Source of the DNA: Paracoccaceae bacterium
GTDB taxonomy: Bacteria; Pseudomonadota; Alphaproteobacteria; Rhodobacterales; Rhodobacteraceae
Assembly (NCBI GenBank): GCA_033344815.1
Contig: JAWPMR010000001.1
Span: 3,272,136 to 3,336,135 of the forward strand
Length of the DNA stretch: 64,000 nt
Reading direction: 5' to 3'
Position 1 is the first letter of the stretch, and each line of letters starts with the position of its first letter. The position numbers were made by a program, and so were the translations under genes. The notes below the pieces were generated by a model that saw nothing but the letters and a program-made list of their open reading frames with translations, was not told where the DNA came from and did no database searches. Below, in pieces: positions 41,345 to 51,100 of this stretch.

Positions 41345-42100
41345 ATGCGAACACCGACAACGCGGATACCGGGCCAGACGGCTCAGCCCCTCAGGTTTGA
41401 TGGCACCGGCGCCACCCATCGCGGGTATGTAAGGGACCTGAACGAGGACGCCATCCTGCTAGACCCTTCCGGGGCGATCTGGGCCGTGGTGGATGGTATG
41501 GGCGGGATGCGCCGAGGCGATCTGGCTGCCGAGATCACCACCGAGGCCCTGGCCAAAACCATTCTGTCCGGTGACCCGGCCGAGGACCTATGGGCGGCTC
41601 TGGAGGTCGCCAATACGAGCGTTCTGGAGATAGCACGGGCCGAGGGCTCGGAGGGGATGGGCGCAACCGTGGTGGCCTTTGCGCAGTACCGGGGCCATGC
41701 GGCGGTGGTGTGGGCCGGCGACAGTCGCGGTTATGTCCTGCGTGCGGGCTATTTGCAGCAACTCACGAAGGATCACTCCGTGGTCCAATCCCTGCTGGAT
41801 CGCGGTCTGATCACACCCGTCGAAGCCGAAACCCACCCCGAGGCACATGTGGTCACCCAGGCCATCGGTGTGGTGTCGCCGCTGGTCGCCGAGATGGTGC
41901 GCGTGGAGCCTGCGCCGAGCGATCGTTATCTTCTATGCAGCGATGGCCTGTCGGGCGTGGTTTGCGCGGCAGAGATTGCCGCACATTTGGAAAAGGCAGG
42001 GGACCCGGGTGCGGCGGTCGATGCTTTGATAGCAGCCGCCTTGGCGGCGGGGGCGCCGGACAACGTGTCGGTTGTCGTGATCGACGTCAGGGCGGGCTGA
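41345..42100 (+). CDS. PP2C-type Ser/Thr phosphatase (PppA-like)
   Basis: 251 residues from ATG 41345 behind GGGGAGGAG. All PP2C motifs are present: RDLNEDAI, VVDGMGGM, GSEGMGATVVAF, GDSRGYV, LLCSDGLSG and PDNVSVVVIDV. In T6SS clusters such phosphatases (PppA) reverse threonine phosphorylation made by PpkA, acting on the FHA protein, which is encoded here at 54820-56079. A kinase is not seen in the window. It leads a plus-strand run with the peptidase, TssM-like and VgrG genes. Confidence 0.88.
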   Translation: MRTPTTRIPGQTAQPLRFDGTGATHRGYVRDLNEDAILLDPSGAIWAVVDGMGGMRRGDLAAEITTEALAKTILSGDPAEDLWAALEVANTSVLEIARAEGSEGMGATVVAFAQYRGHAAVVWAGDSRGYVLRAGYLQQLTKDHSVVQSLLDRGLITPVEAETHPEAHVVTQAIGVVSPLVAEMVRVEPAPSDRYLLCSDGLSGVVCAAEIAAHLEKAGDPGAAVDALIAAALAAGAPDNVSVVVIDVRAG

Positions 42101-42105
42101 GCGAA

Positions 42106-42921
42106 ATGCGGATCATCGAGGCGACGATTCTTGCCATGGGGCTGGTGCTGGGGGCGGGGGTGTTCGTGGGCCTCAATCACCTGCTGATGCCCGCGGGCAC
42201 GGATGTCGCCGTCATCGCTTCGCTGGAGCGGCGGGTGAGCCTGCAGGGCGCGCGTATCTCGACGCTGGAGCGGGACTTGGAGGCAATGCGGACCGAGGTG
42301 GCTGCCGCGCGTGCTGCCCTGCGCGCAGATCCCGACGTGGTTCTGAGCGAGGAGGATCACGGCGCCATCGCCACCACTGAGGCCCCGACCGAGGCCATTC
42401 GCGTCGCCCGTGCTCGGTTCAATCGTGACCTCAGACATGCAAACAGCGCCTTCATGATCCAGACGCTTGGGCCGCCCCGGTCAAGCTACAGCGACCAATG
42501 CGACCCGCTGGAAAACCCCCGGCTGCGCGGCGCCCTTGTGACCGAGCGCTTTGTTGATTTTCGCGTCACGCTGGTGCGCCCTGCGATGGAGTCCTTTCGC
42601 GCTGTGATGGCGCAGATCGAGGCAGCCGACCCCGATCTATATTCCCAGTTGGGAACTGCGGGGGGACTGTGTCCGAGGTTGATCCGGGGCAGTGACACCG
42701 CGGTGTCCAACCATTCCTTCGGAACTGCAGTGGATCTGAAGATCGCGGGGGTTCTGGACCCCTTTGCCGATGGCGAGACCCACGCTGGCCTAGTCCTCAT
42801 CGCGACTATCTTCAACGATGCGGGCTGGTTCTGGGGTGGGGGCTATGGCCGCGAGGATTCGATGCATTTCGAGGCCAGCCGCGATCTGATCGAACGCTGG
42901 GTGTCCGAGGGTGCGCTGTGA
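42106..42921 (+). CDS. M15-like D,D/L,D-peptidase, membrane-anchored
   Basis: 271 residues. An N-terminal membrane segment (ILAMGLVLGAGVFVGLN) is followed by a coiled-coil (ERRVSLQGARISTLERDLEA) and a C-terminal M15 peptidase domain. The zinc site is recognisable: SNHSFGTAVD (SxHxxGxAxD) and EDSMHFE. Such peptidases cut peptidoglycan stem peptides. It starts five bases after the PP2C stop and overlaps the next gene by ATGA. Whether it remodels the wall for T6SS assembly or is an effector cannot be told; the membrane anchor favours the first. Confidence 0.8.
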   Translation: MRIIEATILAMGLVLGAGVFVGLNHLLMPAGTDVAVIASLERRVSLQGARISTLERDLEAMRTEVAAARAALRADPDVVLSEEDHGAIATTEAPTEAIRVARARFNRDLRHANSAFMIQTLGPPRSSYSDQCDPLENPRLRGALVTERFVDFRVTLVRPAMESFRAVMAQIEAADPDLYSQLGTAGGLCPRLIRGSDTAVSNHSFGTAVDLKIAGVLDPFADGETHAGLVLIATIFNDAGWFWGGGYGREDSMHFEASRDLIERWVSEGAL

Positions 42922-45290
42922 GCCTTTACGCTATTGAGGCAAGCGAGGTCATGATGTTGATCGACGCCGTCTCCAAGGACCAGCAGAACGATGCGGCGCA
43001 GATTGCCGTTGCCGCCGAGCGATTGCTCGACGGCTTTGCCCAGCGTCTGGAGGCCGCACAGACCCCGCCGGGCGCCGCAGACGCCGCCCGCTATGGTCTG
43101 GCCGTGGTTGTCGATGCGGTGGTCCGCCGGGCGCCGGGGTGTTCTCTGGCCACCTGGGGTGCGTTGACGAACGGCACCCTCGGCGGCGGGGATCCGCTGT
43201 CGCGGGAGCGGCTGGAGACGCTGGCGGAAAAGGCCGGAACGCTGGGGCCGGAATACGATGATCTTGCGCGGTTTCTCGAGACCTGTCTGGCCCGCGCACA
43301 GGCGGATCCAGCAACGGCGCCCGGGCCAAAGGTCTGGCCCGCGCTTGGGGCGGCGGTGTTGTTGGTTCTGTTGGCGGCGGGGGCATCGTTTTTCTGGACA
43401 CGGGCCGAGCAGGGCCGCGCGGTCGCGGAGGCTGCGGTAAACTTTCGCGCCGAGGTGGCGGCGGCGCGGGGCGATCCAGCGGCCCTGATCCTGGTCATGG
43501 ACACGTTGCACGGGGCAGGTACGGAGGTGTCGGAGTCCGTCGGCGCGTGGGCGATGCCGATGCCGGGGCAGGTGGCCGCGGCGGTGGTTTATGGCGAAGT
43601 TTTGGCGGAGACATCGGGGCCGTTTCTGGCCGGCATGCTGGAGTCGGCGTTTGCCAGCGACGGTACTGCGGAAGGGAACTACGCGCATCTGCGCATCTGG
43701 CACATGGGTGCGGGCGCGGGGGCATGGAAGCCCGCGGTTTTCCGGGCGTGGCTTGCCGCGCGGGTGGAGGCAGACCCTTCTCAGGCAGGCGCGGCGGCGC
43801 ATCTGGCGCGGGTGGACAGCCCCCCGGAACGACTGGTGCTGTTGATCCCCGCGCGGGTGGAAGACGCGCGCCGGATCGCGGGTACGGCCCCCCTGAGCGC
43901 GCGGATCTGGGTGGAGTTGCGGGCGCTGGAGAGCGTTGCGGCCTTGCCTTCGTGGCGGGCGGGAGAGTCCCTGCCGGATCTGGCGAGGGTCGCCGAGCGG
44001 GCCAGTGGGCGGGCGTTGAACGCGCCTGTGCCGGGCCTGTTCACGCAGGCGGGCTGGGACCATGCGGTGCGCGTGGCCATCCCGGCGGCGGAATTGGCGG
44101 CGCGGGCGGCCAGCCAGGACCTGTCGCTGCCCCTGCCTACCGAGGAGGCGCGGGCGGATATCTCGGTGCGCCTGCAGCGTGAAACCATCGCTGCATGGCG
44201 GGCCTTTCTCGACGACCTGACGTTGCACCCTCTGCGGGGTCAGGCCTCGGCGGTGGAGATGTTCGGAGTCCTCGGGCGCTCCGACAGCCCGCTGTATCGG
44301 TTGGCGCAGGTGGTTTGGGCCGAGAGCGGGGCGGCGGACGGGGGCCGGAGCTTTGACACGCAACTGATGGCGCGCACTGCCTTTGACCGGCTCAAGACCT
44401 ATGCTGATGACGGCGGGTTTGAGGAGATTGCGCATTTGTTTGGCCTATTGACGCTGGCGCTGGCCCGCCAGGAGGCGGATGGGGCGGTCGATATCGAAGC
44501 CTTGATGAGCCATGGCGACCGCGCGCAGTCGATTAGCACGCTGGACCGCGCCCCAGGGGTGGTGAATCGGATTGTGCGCGACGTGCTGGTGCAGACCTCG
44601 CAAGCGTTGATTGAGGGCGCGAAAGATCCCGTAAGCGCGTTCTGGAGCGGTGTTCTGCGGTCCGAGTGCGTGGCGCTGATGGCGCGGTTCCCGTTTGGAC
44701 CCGGGGCGGATCTGGATCTGTCCGACATTGCCGCGGCGCTGGGACCGCAGAGCTCAATGCGCCGCTATATGGAGCGGCGCATCCTGCCGCTGATCGACAC
44801 CGGCGTCCAGCCGTGGCAGTGGCGTCCGGAGGCGCAGTTTCGCGGCTATGATCCTCAAAGTGCCACTTTTTTCCAGAGCCTCGCCGCCCTGAGCGCGCTT
44901 CTCGACGCGCCGGAGCGCGCGCGGGAGGTGCGCCTGTCGCTGTTTGGTGCGGCGGGCGGACCGGTGGAAATCACGCTGGGCGGGGTGGGGCAGGATCTGC
45001 CACAGGACGGCACCGAGATCGCGTTTCGCTGGCCGGGCACCCGGGCGGAGGCGGGCCTGTCGCTCGGTTTTCGCGGCGCGGGTACCGAGATTACCGCGCG
45101 CGGCACATGGGGGTTGGCGCGGCTGGCGCTGGCGCATGGATTGCGGCCGCGTGAAAGCGGGCGAAGCTATTTTCTGGATGTCCGCGACCCGCCGGCGCGC
45201 CTGTTAATGGAGGTGGTTTTTGCGGACGAGATAAACGCGCTGACGATTGCGCAGGCGCTGTCGCGCGCCCGCTGCCCGACGCGCCTGTAA
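42918..45290 (+). CDS. TssM/IcmF-related protein, second copy
   Basis: 790 residues. A TssM-like C-terminus is visible (MARFPFGPGADLDLSDIAAA, SSMRRYMERRILPLIDTG, WQWRP, then a beta-rich FRWPGTRAE segment). One membrane segment lies near residues 138-156 (VWPALGAAVLLVLLAAG). The N-terminal 130 residues (LYAIEASEVMMLIDAVSK) are cytosolic and unlike TssM. There is no Walker A. It is distinct from the full TssM at 48117-51671, and lies between the peptidase and VgrG. A specialised membrane-complex component is plausible. Confidence 0.7.
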   Translation: MSLYAIEASEVMMLIDAVSKDQQNDAAQIAVAAERLLDGFAQRLEAAQTPPGAADAARYGLAVVVDAVVRRAPGCSLATWGALTNGTLGGGDPLSRERLETLAEKAGTLGPEYDDLARFLETCLARAQADPATAPGPKVWPALGAAVLLVLLAAGASFFWTRAEQGRAVAEAAVNFRAEVAAARGDPAALILVMDTLHGAGTEVSESVGAWAMPMPGQVAAAVVYGEVLAETSGPFLAGMLESAFASDGTAEGNYAHLRIWHMGAGAGAWKPAVFRAWLAARVEADPSQAGAAAHLARVDSPPERLVLLIPARVEDARRIAGTAPLSARIWVELRALESVAALPSWRAGESLPDLARVAERASGRALNAPVPGLFTQAGWDHAVRVAIPAAELAARAASQDLSLPLPTEEARADISVRLQRETIAAWRAFLDDLTLHPLRGQASAVEMFGVLGRSDSPLYRLAQVVWAESGAADGGRSFDTQLMARTAFDRLKTYADDGGFEEIAHLFGLLTLALARQEADGAVDIEALMSHGDRAQSISTLDRAPGVVNRIVRDVLVQTSQALIEGAKDPVSAFWSGVLRSECVALMARFPFGPGADLDLSDIAAALGPQSSMRRYMERRILPLIDTGVQPWQWRPEAQFRGYDPQSATFFQSLAALSALLDAPERAREVRLSLFGAAGGPVEITLGGVGQDLPQDGTEIAFRWPGTRAEAGLSLGFRGAGTEITARGTWGLARLALAHGLRPRESGRSYFLDVRDPPARLLMEVVFADEINALTIAQALSRARCPTRL

Positions 45291-45366
45291 ACCGGCGTTT
45301 CCCGCTGGCGCCGGTTTCGCGTATACTTACGATATTTCATCGAGGTGTTGGGTTTGGGAGAGTGAC

Positions 45367-47655
45367 ATGTCAGTTTTGATCAATGTGAAAGTGACCACGC
45401 CGCTGGAGCCGGATGTCTTTGAGTTCGAATGGCTGTCGGGCCGGGAAGCGGTAAGCGACGAGTACAGTTTTGACCTGGGCCTGACGGCGCAGGACTTGGA
45501 TATCGCCGCCGTCGATTTGTTGGGCCTGCCGGTCACGGTGAGCCTGGGCACGCCAGAGGGCGAGCGGCATTTCACCGGTCTTGTTTCGCGATTTTGCATG
45601 TCGCACTTCGCCCGCGGTCAGGCACATTACAAGCTGACGTTCCGGCCCTGGTCGTGGTTTTTGTCGCACCGGTTCGACTGCCGCATCTTTCAGCACAAGA
45701 ACGTGCTGGACATCGTGCAGGAGGTGCTGGGTGAGCACCCTGCTGCGGCCATCGACGACCGCACCAGCGCGACCTATCCCGAACGCGATTACACCGTGCA
45801 GTTCGGGGAAAGTGATCTGGATTTCGCCAAGCGGCTGCTGGAGGATGAGGGAATCTTTTACTTCTTTGAAACGGGCTCGGGCGAGGCGACCCTTGTTTTG
45901 TCCGATGACATCGGCGCGCTGGACCCCGCGCCGGGTTATGAGACGGTGAATTACAACCCCGAGGGGTCCGAGTTGTTGGAGGATGTCGACACGATCCAGC
46001 ACTGGCATTGCCAAAGCGCGGTAGTGTCGGGGGCCGTGGCGCATACGAATTATGACTTCATGAACCCCGGCACGAACCTGATGACCACGCAGGCCAACCC
46101 CCTCGGCTATGACGGTGACGACCCGGAGGTTTATCGCTATCCGGAAGCGCATCTCGATGTGGGCCGCGGCGAGACCATCGCCACCACCCGGCAACAGGAA
46201 CTGCAGGCCCCCCACCGCCGGGTGACGGCCAAGGGCCGGGTGCGGGGTCTTTACGCCGGAGCGGTTTTTGCCTTTGCCGAATATGCCCGCGCCGCGGAGA
46301 ACGGAGATTATTTCGTAGTTGCGGCGCAGTTTAACCTGAGCGCTGATGGTACCACGGAGCAGGACCATTTCGGTGTGTTTGAATTGCAGCCCGCCGAACT
46401 TGCGTTCCGACCGGCCCGGCGCACGCCGCGCCCAGTCATGAAGGGCCCCCACACGGCCACTGTGGTCGGTCCCGACGGCGAGGAGATCTATACCGATGAA
46501 TGGAGCCGGGTGAAGGTGCATTTCCATTGGGACCGGCTGGGCCCGTCGGGCGAGACGACAAGCTGTTTCGTGCGCGTGGCCTCGGTCTGGGCGGGATCGG
46601 GATGGGGGTTTTTGCAGGTGCCGCGGATCGGTGAGGAGGTGATCGTCGATTTCATTGACGGCGATCCAGACCGCCCGCTGATCACCGGGCGGGTCTATAA
46701 CGCGGCGCAGATGCCGCCCTTTCCCCTGCCGGGGAACAAGACGCAATCGGGCGTGATGACCAAAAGTTCGCCCGGCGGCGGGGGCGAGAATATCCTGCGG
46801 TTTGAAGACAAGGCGGGCAATGAAGAGATCTACATGCAGGCGCAGAAGGATCTCAACGAGCTGATCAAGAACAATGAAGGCAGGACGATCCAGAACGATT
46901 TTACCGAGACCGTGGAGAACAACGCGACGCAAACTGTAGTGGGCGTGCGGTCGGAGACGGTGAACGGCACCAAGGATGTGACGGTCGATGGCGACAGGAC
47001 GGTCGTGTTGAATTCGAACGACAGCGAGACCGTAGCCTCTGACCGCAGCCTTACGGTCGGGGGCAACGAGGTGATCGGCGTTAGCGGCAACTCCAACGAA
47101 ACGATCAGCGGTAGCCACAGCCAGTCCGTCACCGGATCGCAGACGATCACGGCCACCGGGCCGCGCATTGTGAATGCGGCGGCCACCGAGACAGTGAATG
47201 TCGCCGCCGCACAGTCGATCAACGTGCTGGGCGGGCGGTCGGTGGTGGTGGTGGGCGGTGAGATGCACACGATCTCTGGCGCCGATGGCTGGGGAGTGTC
47301 GGGCGCGCAGACGATCAATATTGGTGGGGCGCAGACTATGGGGATCGGCGGGGGCCAGACCTTTAACGTTGGCGGCGATCAGGGATTTACGGTAACCGGC
47401 AGTAAGTCGGTGAGCGTTGGCGGCACCTACGGCCTTCAGGTGACCGGGAAAATGGGTCTGAAGACGGACGCCGATGGAAAGATCGAGGCCGCCGGCAAGC
47501 TGGAACTGAAGTGTGGGAGCGCGAAGATCGTGCTGGAGAGCGGGGGCAAGATCACACTCGATGGCTCGGAGATCATTCTGAAGTCCTCGGGCAAGATCGG
47601 CCTCGATGCCGGGGGCGACATCATCGGCAACGGCAGCACCATCAGCTTGAATTGA
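45367..47655 (+). CDS. vgrG: VgrG spike protein (TssI)
   Basis: 762 residues from ATG 45367 (a longer open frame begins in the preceding gene). VgrG trimers tip the T6SS needle. The N-terminal gp27/gp5-like part is visible, with YTVQFGESDLDFAKRLLEDE, then DEWSRVKVHFHWDRLG, GSGWGFLQVPRIGEEVIVDF and DGDPDRPLITGRVYN. A C-terminal beta-helix of repeating G/T/V strands follows, ending in KITLDGSEIILKSSGKIGLD. There is no appended toxin domain. It converges with tagF, whose 3' end overlaps by 14 bases. Confidence 0.95.
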   Translation: MSVLINVKVTTPLEPDVFEFEWLSGREAVSDEYSFDLGLTAQDLDIAAVDLLGLPVTVSLGTPEGERHFTGLVSRFCMSHFARGQAHYKLTFRPWSWFLSHRFDCRIFQHKNVLDIVQEVLGEHPAAAIDDRTSATYPERDYTVQFGESDLDFAKRLLEDEGIFYFFETGSGEATLVLSDDIGALDPAPGYETVNYNPEGSELLEDVDTIQHWHCQSAVVSGAVAHTNYDFMNPGTNLMTTQANPLGYDGDDPEVYRYPEAHLDVGRGETIATTRQQELQAPHRRVTAKGRVRGLYAGAVFAFAEYARAAENGDYFVVAAQFNLSADGTTEQDHFGVFELQPAELAFRPARRTPRPVMKGPHTATVVGPDGEEIYTDEWSRVKVHFHWDRLGPSGETTSCFVRVASVWAGSGWGFLQVPRIGEEVIVDFIDGDPDRPLITGRVYNAAQMPPFPLPGNKTQSGVMTKSSPGGGGENILRFEDKAGNEEIYMQAQKDLNELIKNNEGRTIQNDFTETVENNATQTVVGVRSETVNGTKDVTVDGDRTVVLNSNDSETVASDRSLTVGGNEVIGVSGNSNETISGSHSQSVTGSQTITATGPRIVNAAATETVNVAAAQSINVLGGRSVVVVGGEMHTISGADGWGVSGAQTINIGGAQTMGIGGGQTFNVGGDQGFTVTGSKSVSVGGTYGLQVTGKMGLKTDADGKIEAAGKLELKCGSAKIVLESGGKITLDGSEIILKSSGKIGLDAGGDIIGNGSTISLN

Positions 47656-48148
47656 GGGCTGCGGAAATGGCCCGGGAAGGGTCAACGCCGGGGGCGGCGT
47701 GGTACCGGTCCTGGCGGGGTTGCCAGGCATAGAACCCGGGCGCTAGGGTGCCGTTCTCTGGTGCGGAACAGGGGGGCAATGCGGCACAGAGCGTGTCGAT
47801 GTCGGGCGCATGCAGCGCGAGGACAGCGGCCGTAAGGATCGTCAGCGCTGTCTCGGTCGCATCGAGGTCCCAGGGCGCGTCTAGCGCGATCCGAAAAGTC
47901 AGGGGATAGGCCCGGCCCACGGCATCGGTGCTGGGCAGGATCAGCGCGCACCAGGGGCGCAGCGCCACTTCGCTGAGGTGCAGGCCCCCGGTGGGCAGGT
48001 CGAGCGGTAGATGGGCCACGAGCCACCGGTCCCACAGGTCGCGGGCGCGGGGACCCATGCCGCGCGCCACGAAGTCGCCGTGGGCCGGCAATTTACCAAA
48101 GACCGCAACGGGGCGCTCAAAACGCGTCGGGGCAGGCAAAACCGTCAA
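47642..48148 (-). CDS. tagF: TagF, T6SS-associated regulator
   Basis: 168 residues with the SciT/ImpM/TagF signature AVFGKLPAHGDFVARG and RPWCALILPSTDAVGRAYP. TagF represses T6SS activity post-translationally in some bacteria, independently of or with the PpkA/PppA system. It follows tssM with a 32-base overlap at its start. Confidence 0.9.
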   Translation of the reverse strand: MTVLPAPTRFERPVAVFGKLPAHGDFVARGMGPRARDLWDRWLVAHLPLDLPTGGLHLSEVALRPWCALILPSTDAVGRAYPLTFRIALDAPWDLDATETALTILTAAVLALHAPDIDTLCAALPPCSAPENGTLAPGFYAWQPRQDRYHAAPGVDPSRAISAALNSS

Positions 48149-51100
48149 ACACCGTGAGATCGAAAGGGTTGATGAGGCTTTGGGCCCGTAACTCCAGAAT
48201 GGCCCAGTGCGACGGCGTGCTAAGCCGCAGGCGGTAGACGAGTTGGCGGGTCGTCGGCGTGAGGCCCCCGCGCAGCAAGCGCAGGAAGGACCAGTCGCCG
48301 GTGAGGGTCTCGTCCTCCTGCTGGAAGCCGTCGAGCGATGTGAAGGCCACGGAGACCACGTCCGAGCGGTTGAGACCGGGCCAGGTGAAGGGCTTGGGCT
48401 CGATGAAGGCGTGGCGGTAGATCAGCGGCTCGCCGTCGATCGACAGGGTCATGGAGGCGGCATTGGGCGACATGTCCACGGGTTGCAGGCTGAAGCGCAT
48501 GATCGGACCCGGCCCCGCGCCCCCTGACCACAGCGCGTTCCGGATCTCGCGCGCCTTGCGGAGCGCATCGAGGGGGGCGGGATCGCGCGTGATGCCCGGT
48601 CGCCAGGTCCAGGTGCGATCATCGATGTAATTGGCTATCTCGTTCTTGGTGAAGCTGTCCATGATCCCGTCCGGCCCCAACAGCGTGGCGAAATCCTGGA
48701 TCGTGGTGTCGTCGCGCGCTCCGGTGTCAAAGGGGAAGCGTCCTTCGGTGAACAGGCGGCAGGTGCCGAGGTAATTCTCCTGCCACCGGTCATTGACACG
48801 GGCCAGCACCGCCTCGAGGGCCAGATCGTTGACGTCATCGGCGATCCCCACGACCCAGGTGCTGATCGGATCGGGCAGCTTGTTGGCGGAGGCCACCAGC
48901 GCGCCGGTCAAAAGCGAAAGCCCGCCCATCTCATCGAGAGCGCGCCGGGGATCACCGCTGTTGCGGGCGGTCTGAAGCTGGCCCTTGAGTTCGAGCATGG
49001 CGGTAACGACCTCGTCGATCTTGGGCGCCTCGGCGTCGACCTCTTCGATGATGCCCCGGATCGGGCGATAGTATAGCGACACGCGCATCCCATCGCCTAC
49101 AGGCGCCTCCGCGGCGGAAGCGCTGCCGCCGCCGTTCTTGGCGGCGGCCTTGCCCGCCTTGCATGCAAATTTGGCGATCTTGCAAACGGTTTTCATGACC
49201 GTCTTGCGGGCTTTGGCTGGCACCACACGCCCGCCTCCGTCGGTGGCAGCAAGATCGGTTTGGTAGGCGATACCGTTGAGCATGGTGACGAAAGCGCCGT
49301 TCGCGCTTGAGACGTTTTCAAGCACGGTGATCGCCTGGCCGATGTCGTCGGATGGCAGCGGGATCAGGCGCAGATCGGTGAGCAGGAGGTCCCATTCGGA
49401 GATGAAGCGCTGATAATAAAGCTCAAGTACCTCGGCGCGCAGCGTGTCCTCGGAACGCGCCGCACTGTCGGCGCAGGAGGCGAGGAAAAAGGTGCTTTCG
49501 GCGGTGTAGCGTTCGACGACGGCGTCTAGGTTGGGCAGGATGGCCTGCCGAAAGGCATCGCGGGTGAAGGCGCCGTCCGTGCCTTCGCGCAGGGTTCGGT
49601 TGGAAAAGCGGGAAAAGACCTCATCGGCGCGACCCGCCGCGTTTGCCCGCGGGATCCAGTCCGGCATAGCGGTTACTTCGGGCAGGGCTAGTACCTCGTC
49701 TAGCGCCAGTTCCGCCAGCGACAGATTGTTGCAAATTACTTCTTCCGAGAGCGCCACGAGGGGCGCATTAGGGGTCACGGCGGTACGATTGCGCGGAAGG
49801 TTGGCAAACACGCGCTCCTGGTGGGCGCGAGCCTCTGGTGTGGGGTCGAGCACCACGGGCGTGACCTTTGACAGTTCGCTGAACCACCAGTTGGCGGCCT
49901 CCTCGGGTCCGTGGCTGCCGGTGCGGGTGAGGAATTTGTAGACCTTAAGAGCGCCAAGCTGGAACCTGGGGTCTTGCAGGCGCTCCCACATGGTTTGCTC
50001 CAGCAGAGCGACCATGCGCGGTTCGAGCGCGTTCGTGAGCACCCTGTCGTAGTTTGCCGACTGGATGCGCGACAGATCGCCTGCGGCAGAGGGCCCGAGC
50101 GCGCCGATGGCGGTGGGGTTCTTGTCGACCGCGGCGTTCGCCACATCCGTGACTGCCGCTAGCGCCACGCCAAAGTCTGGAGCCGCGTCCGAGACGACTT
50201 CAGGGAGGATCCCGGCCGAAAGCCGGGGCGTCACCTGAGCGAACGCTTCGCTTTGGGCGGTAAGCGTGCGGGACCAGCTTGCGTAGTTGATCGCAAAAAG
50301 CAGCGCCAGCACCACCGTGGCGGTCACGCTCACCCCAGCGACGCCGGCGAATATTGCCTTGCTCCGGCGGATAGAGGCGGCGTCCTGAGTGGCCAGCCCG
50401 GCCTCGGGAAAGATCACCCGCGCCATCAGGTCGTGCAGGAAGAAGGATCGCTTTTCGCGCACGGGCGCGGTGGCGTGCGCGGGCGCGGGCAGGCCAAACT
50501 CGGCGGCCATGGCGGAAACCATGCGCGTGATAGGCGTGCCCTCCTGCGTGGCCGAGGTCAGATAGATGCCCCGCAGCCACGCGGCCTCGCCCTCACCGGC
50601 GGCGCCGATGCGTTCGGCTAGCATGCGGATGGGGCGCACGAGCGTCTCCAGCTGGCCCGGAAAGCGGAACACCCTGGCGCGGCGGGCAGGGTCGGTTTCC
50701 GCGCCCAGCATTCCGGGCACGCCTGCGTCAATGCGGGTGAAGAGCGTGCGCAATTCAGCCGCGATGCCGGTGCCATCCATGCGCACGCCCTCGGGGAAGG
50801 TCGCACCCCAGACCTGGCGGCGCTCCTCGTCCAAGACCCGGTCCCCGAAGTAGGTGTTGAACCCGGGCACAAGGTCCAGTTTGGTGATCATCAGATAGAC
50901 CGGCAGGACCACGCCGAGGCGCGCTTGGATCTCATCGAGACGGTTGCGGATGTCGCGCGCGTGGTTGGTGAGGGCCATCTCGTCGCCTAAAAGTTCCTGT
51001 ACGGATACCGCGACAATCACCCCGTTGAGGGCGCGACGGCCCCGATGTTTCTTAAGAATGTCGAGAAAGCCGAGCCATTCGCCTGCATCGAGGCCCGGAT

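Noticed and set aside
42843-44435. 530-codon minus-strand open frame
   Set aside because: Antisense to the M15 peptidase and TssM-like genes; Arg/Pro/Gln-rich translation with no family.
45370-47730. 786-codon minus-strand open frame
   Set aside because: Antisense to vgrG, whose product is clearly recognisable; long antisense frames are expected in high-GC genes.
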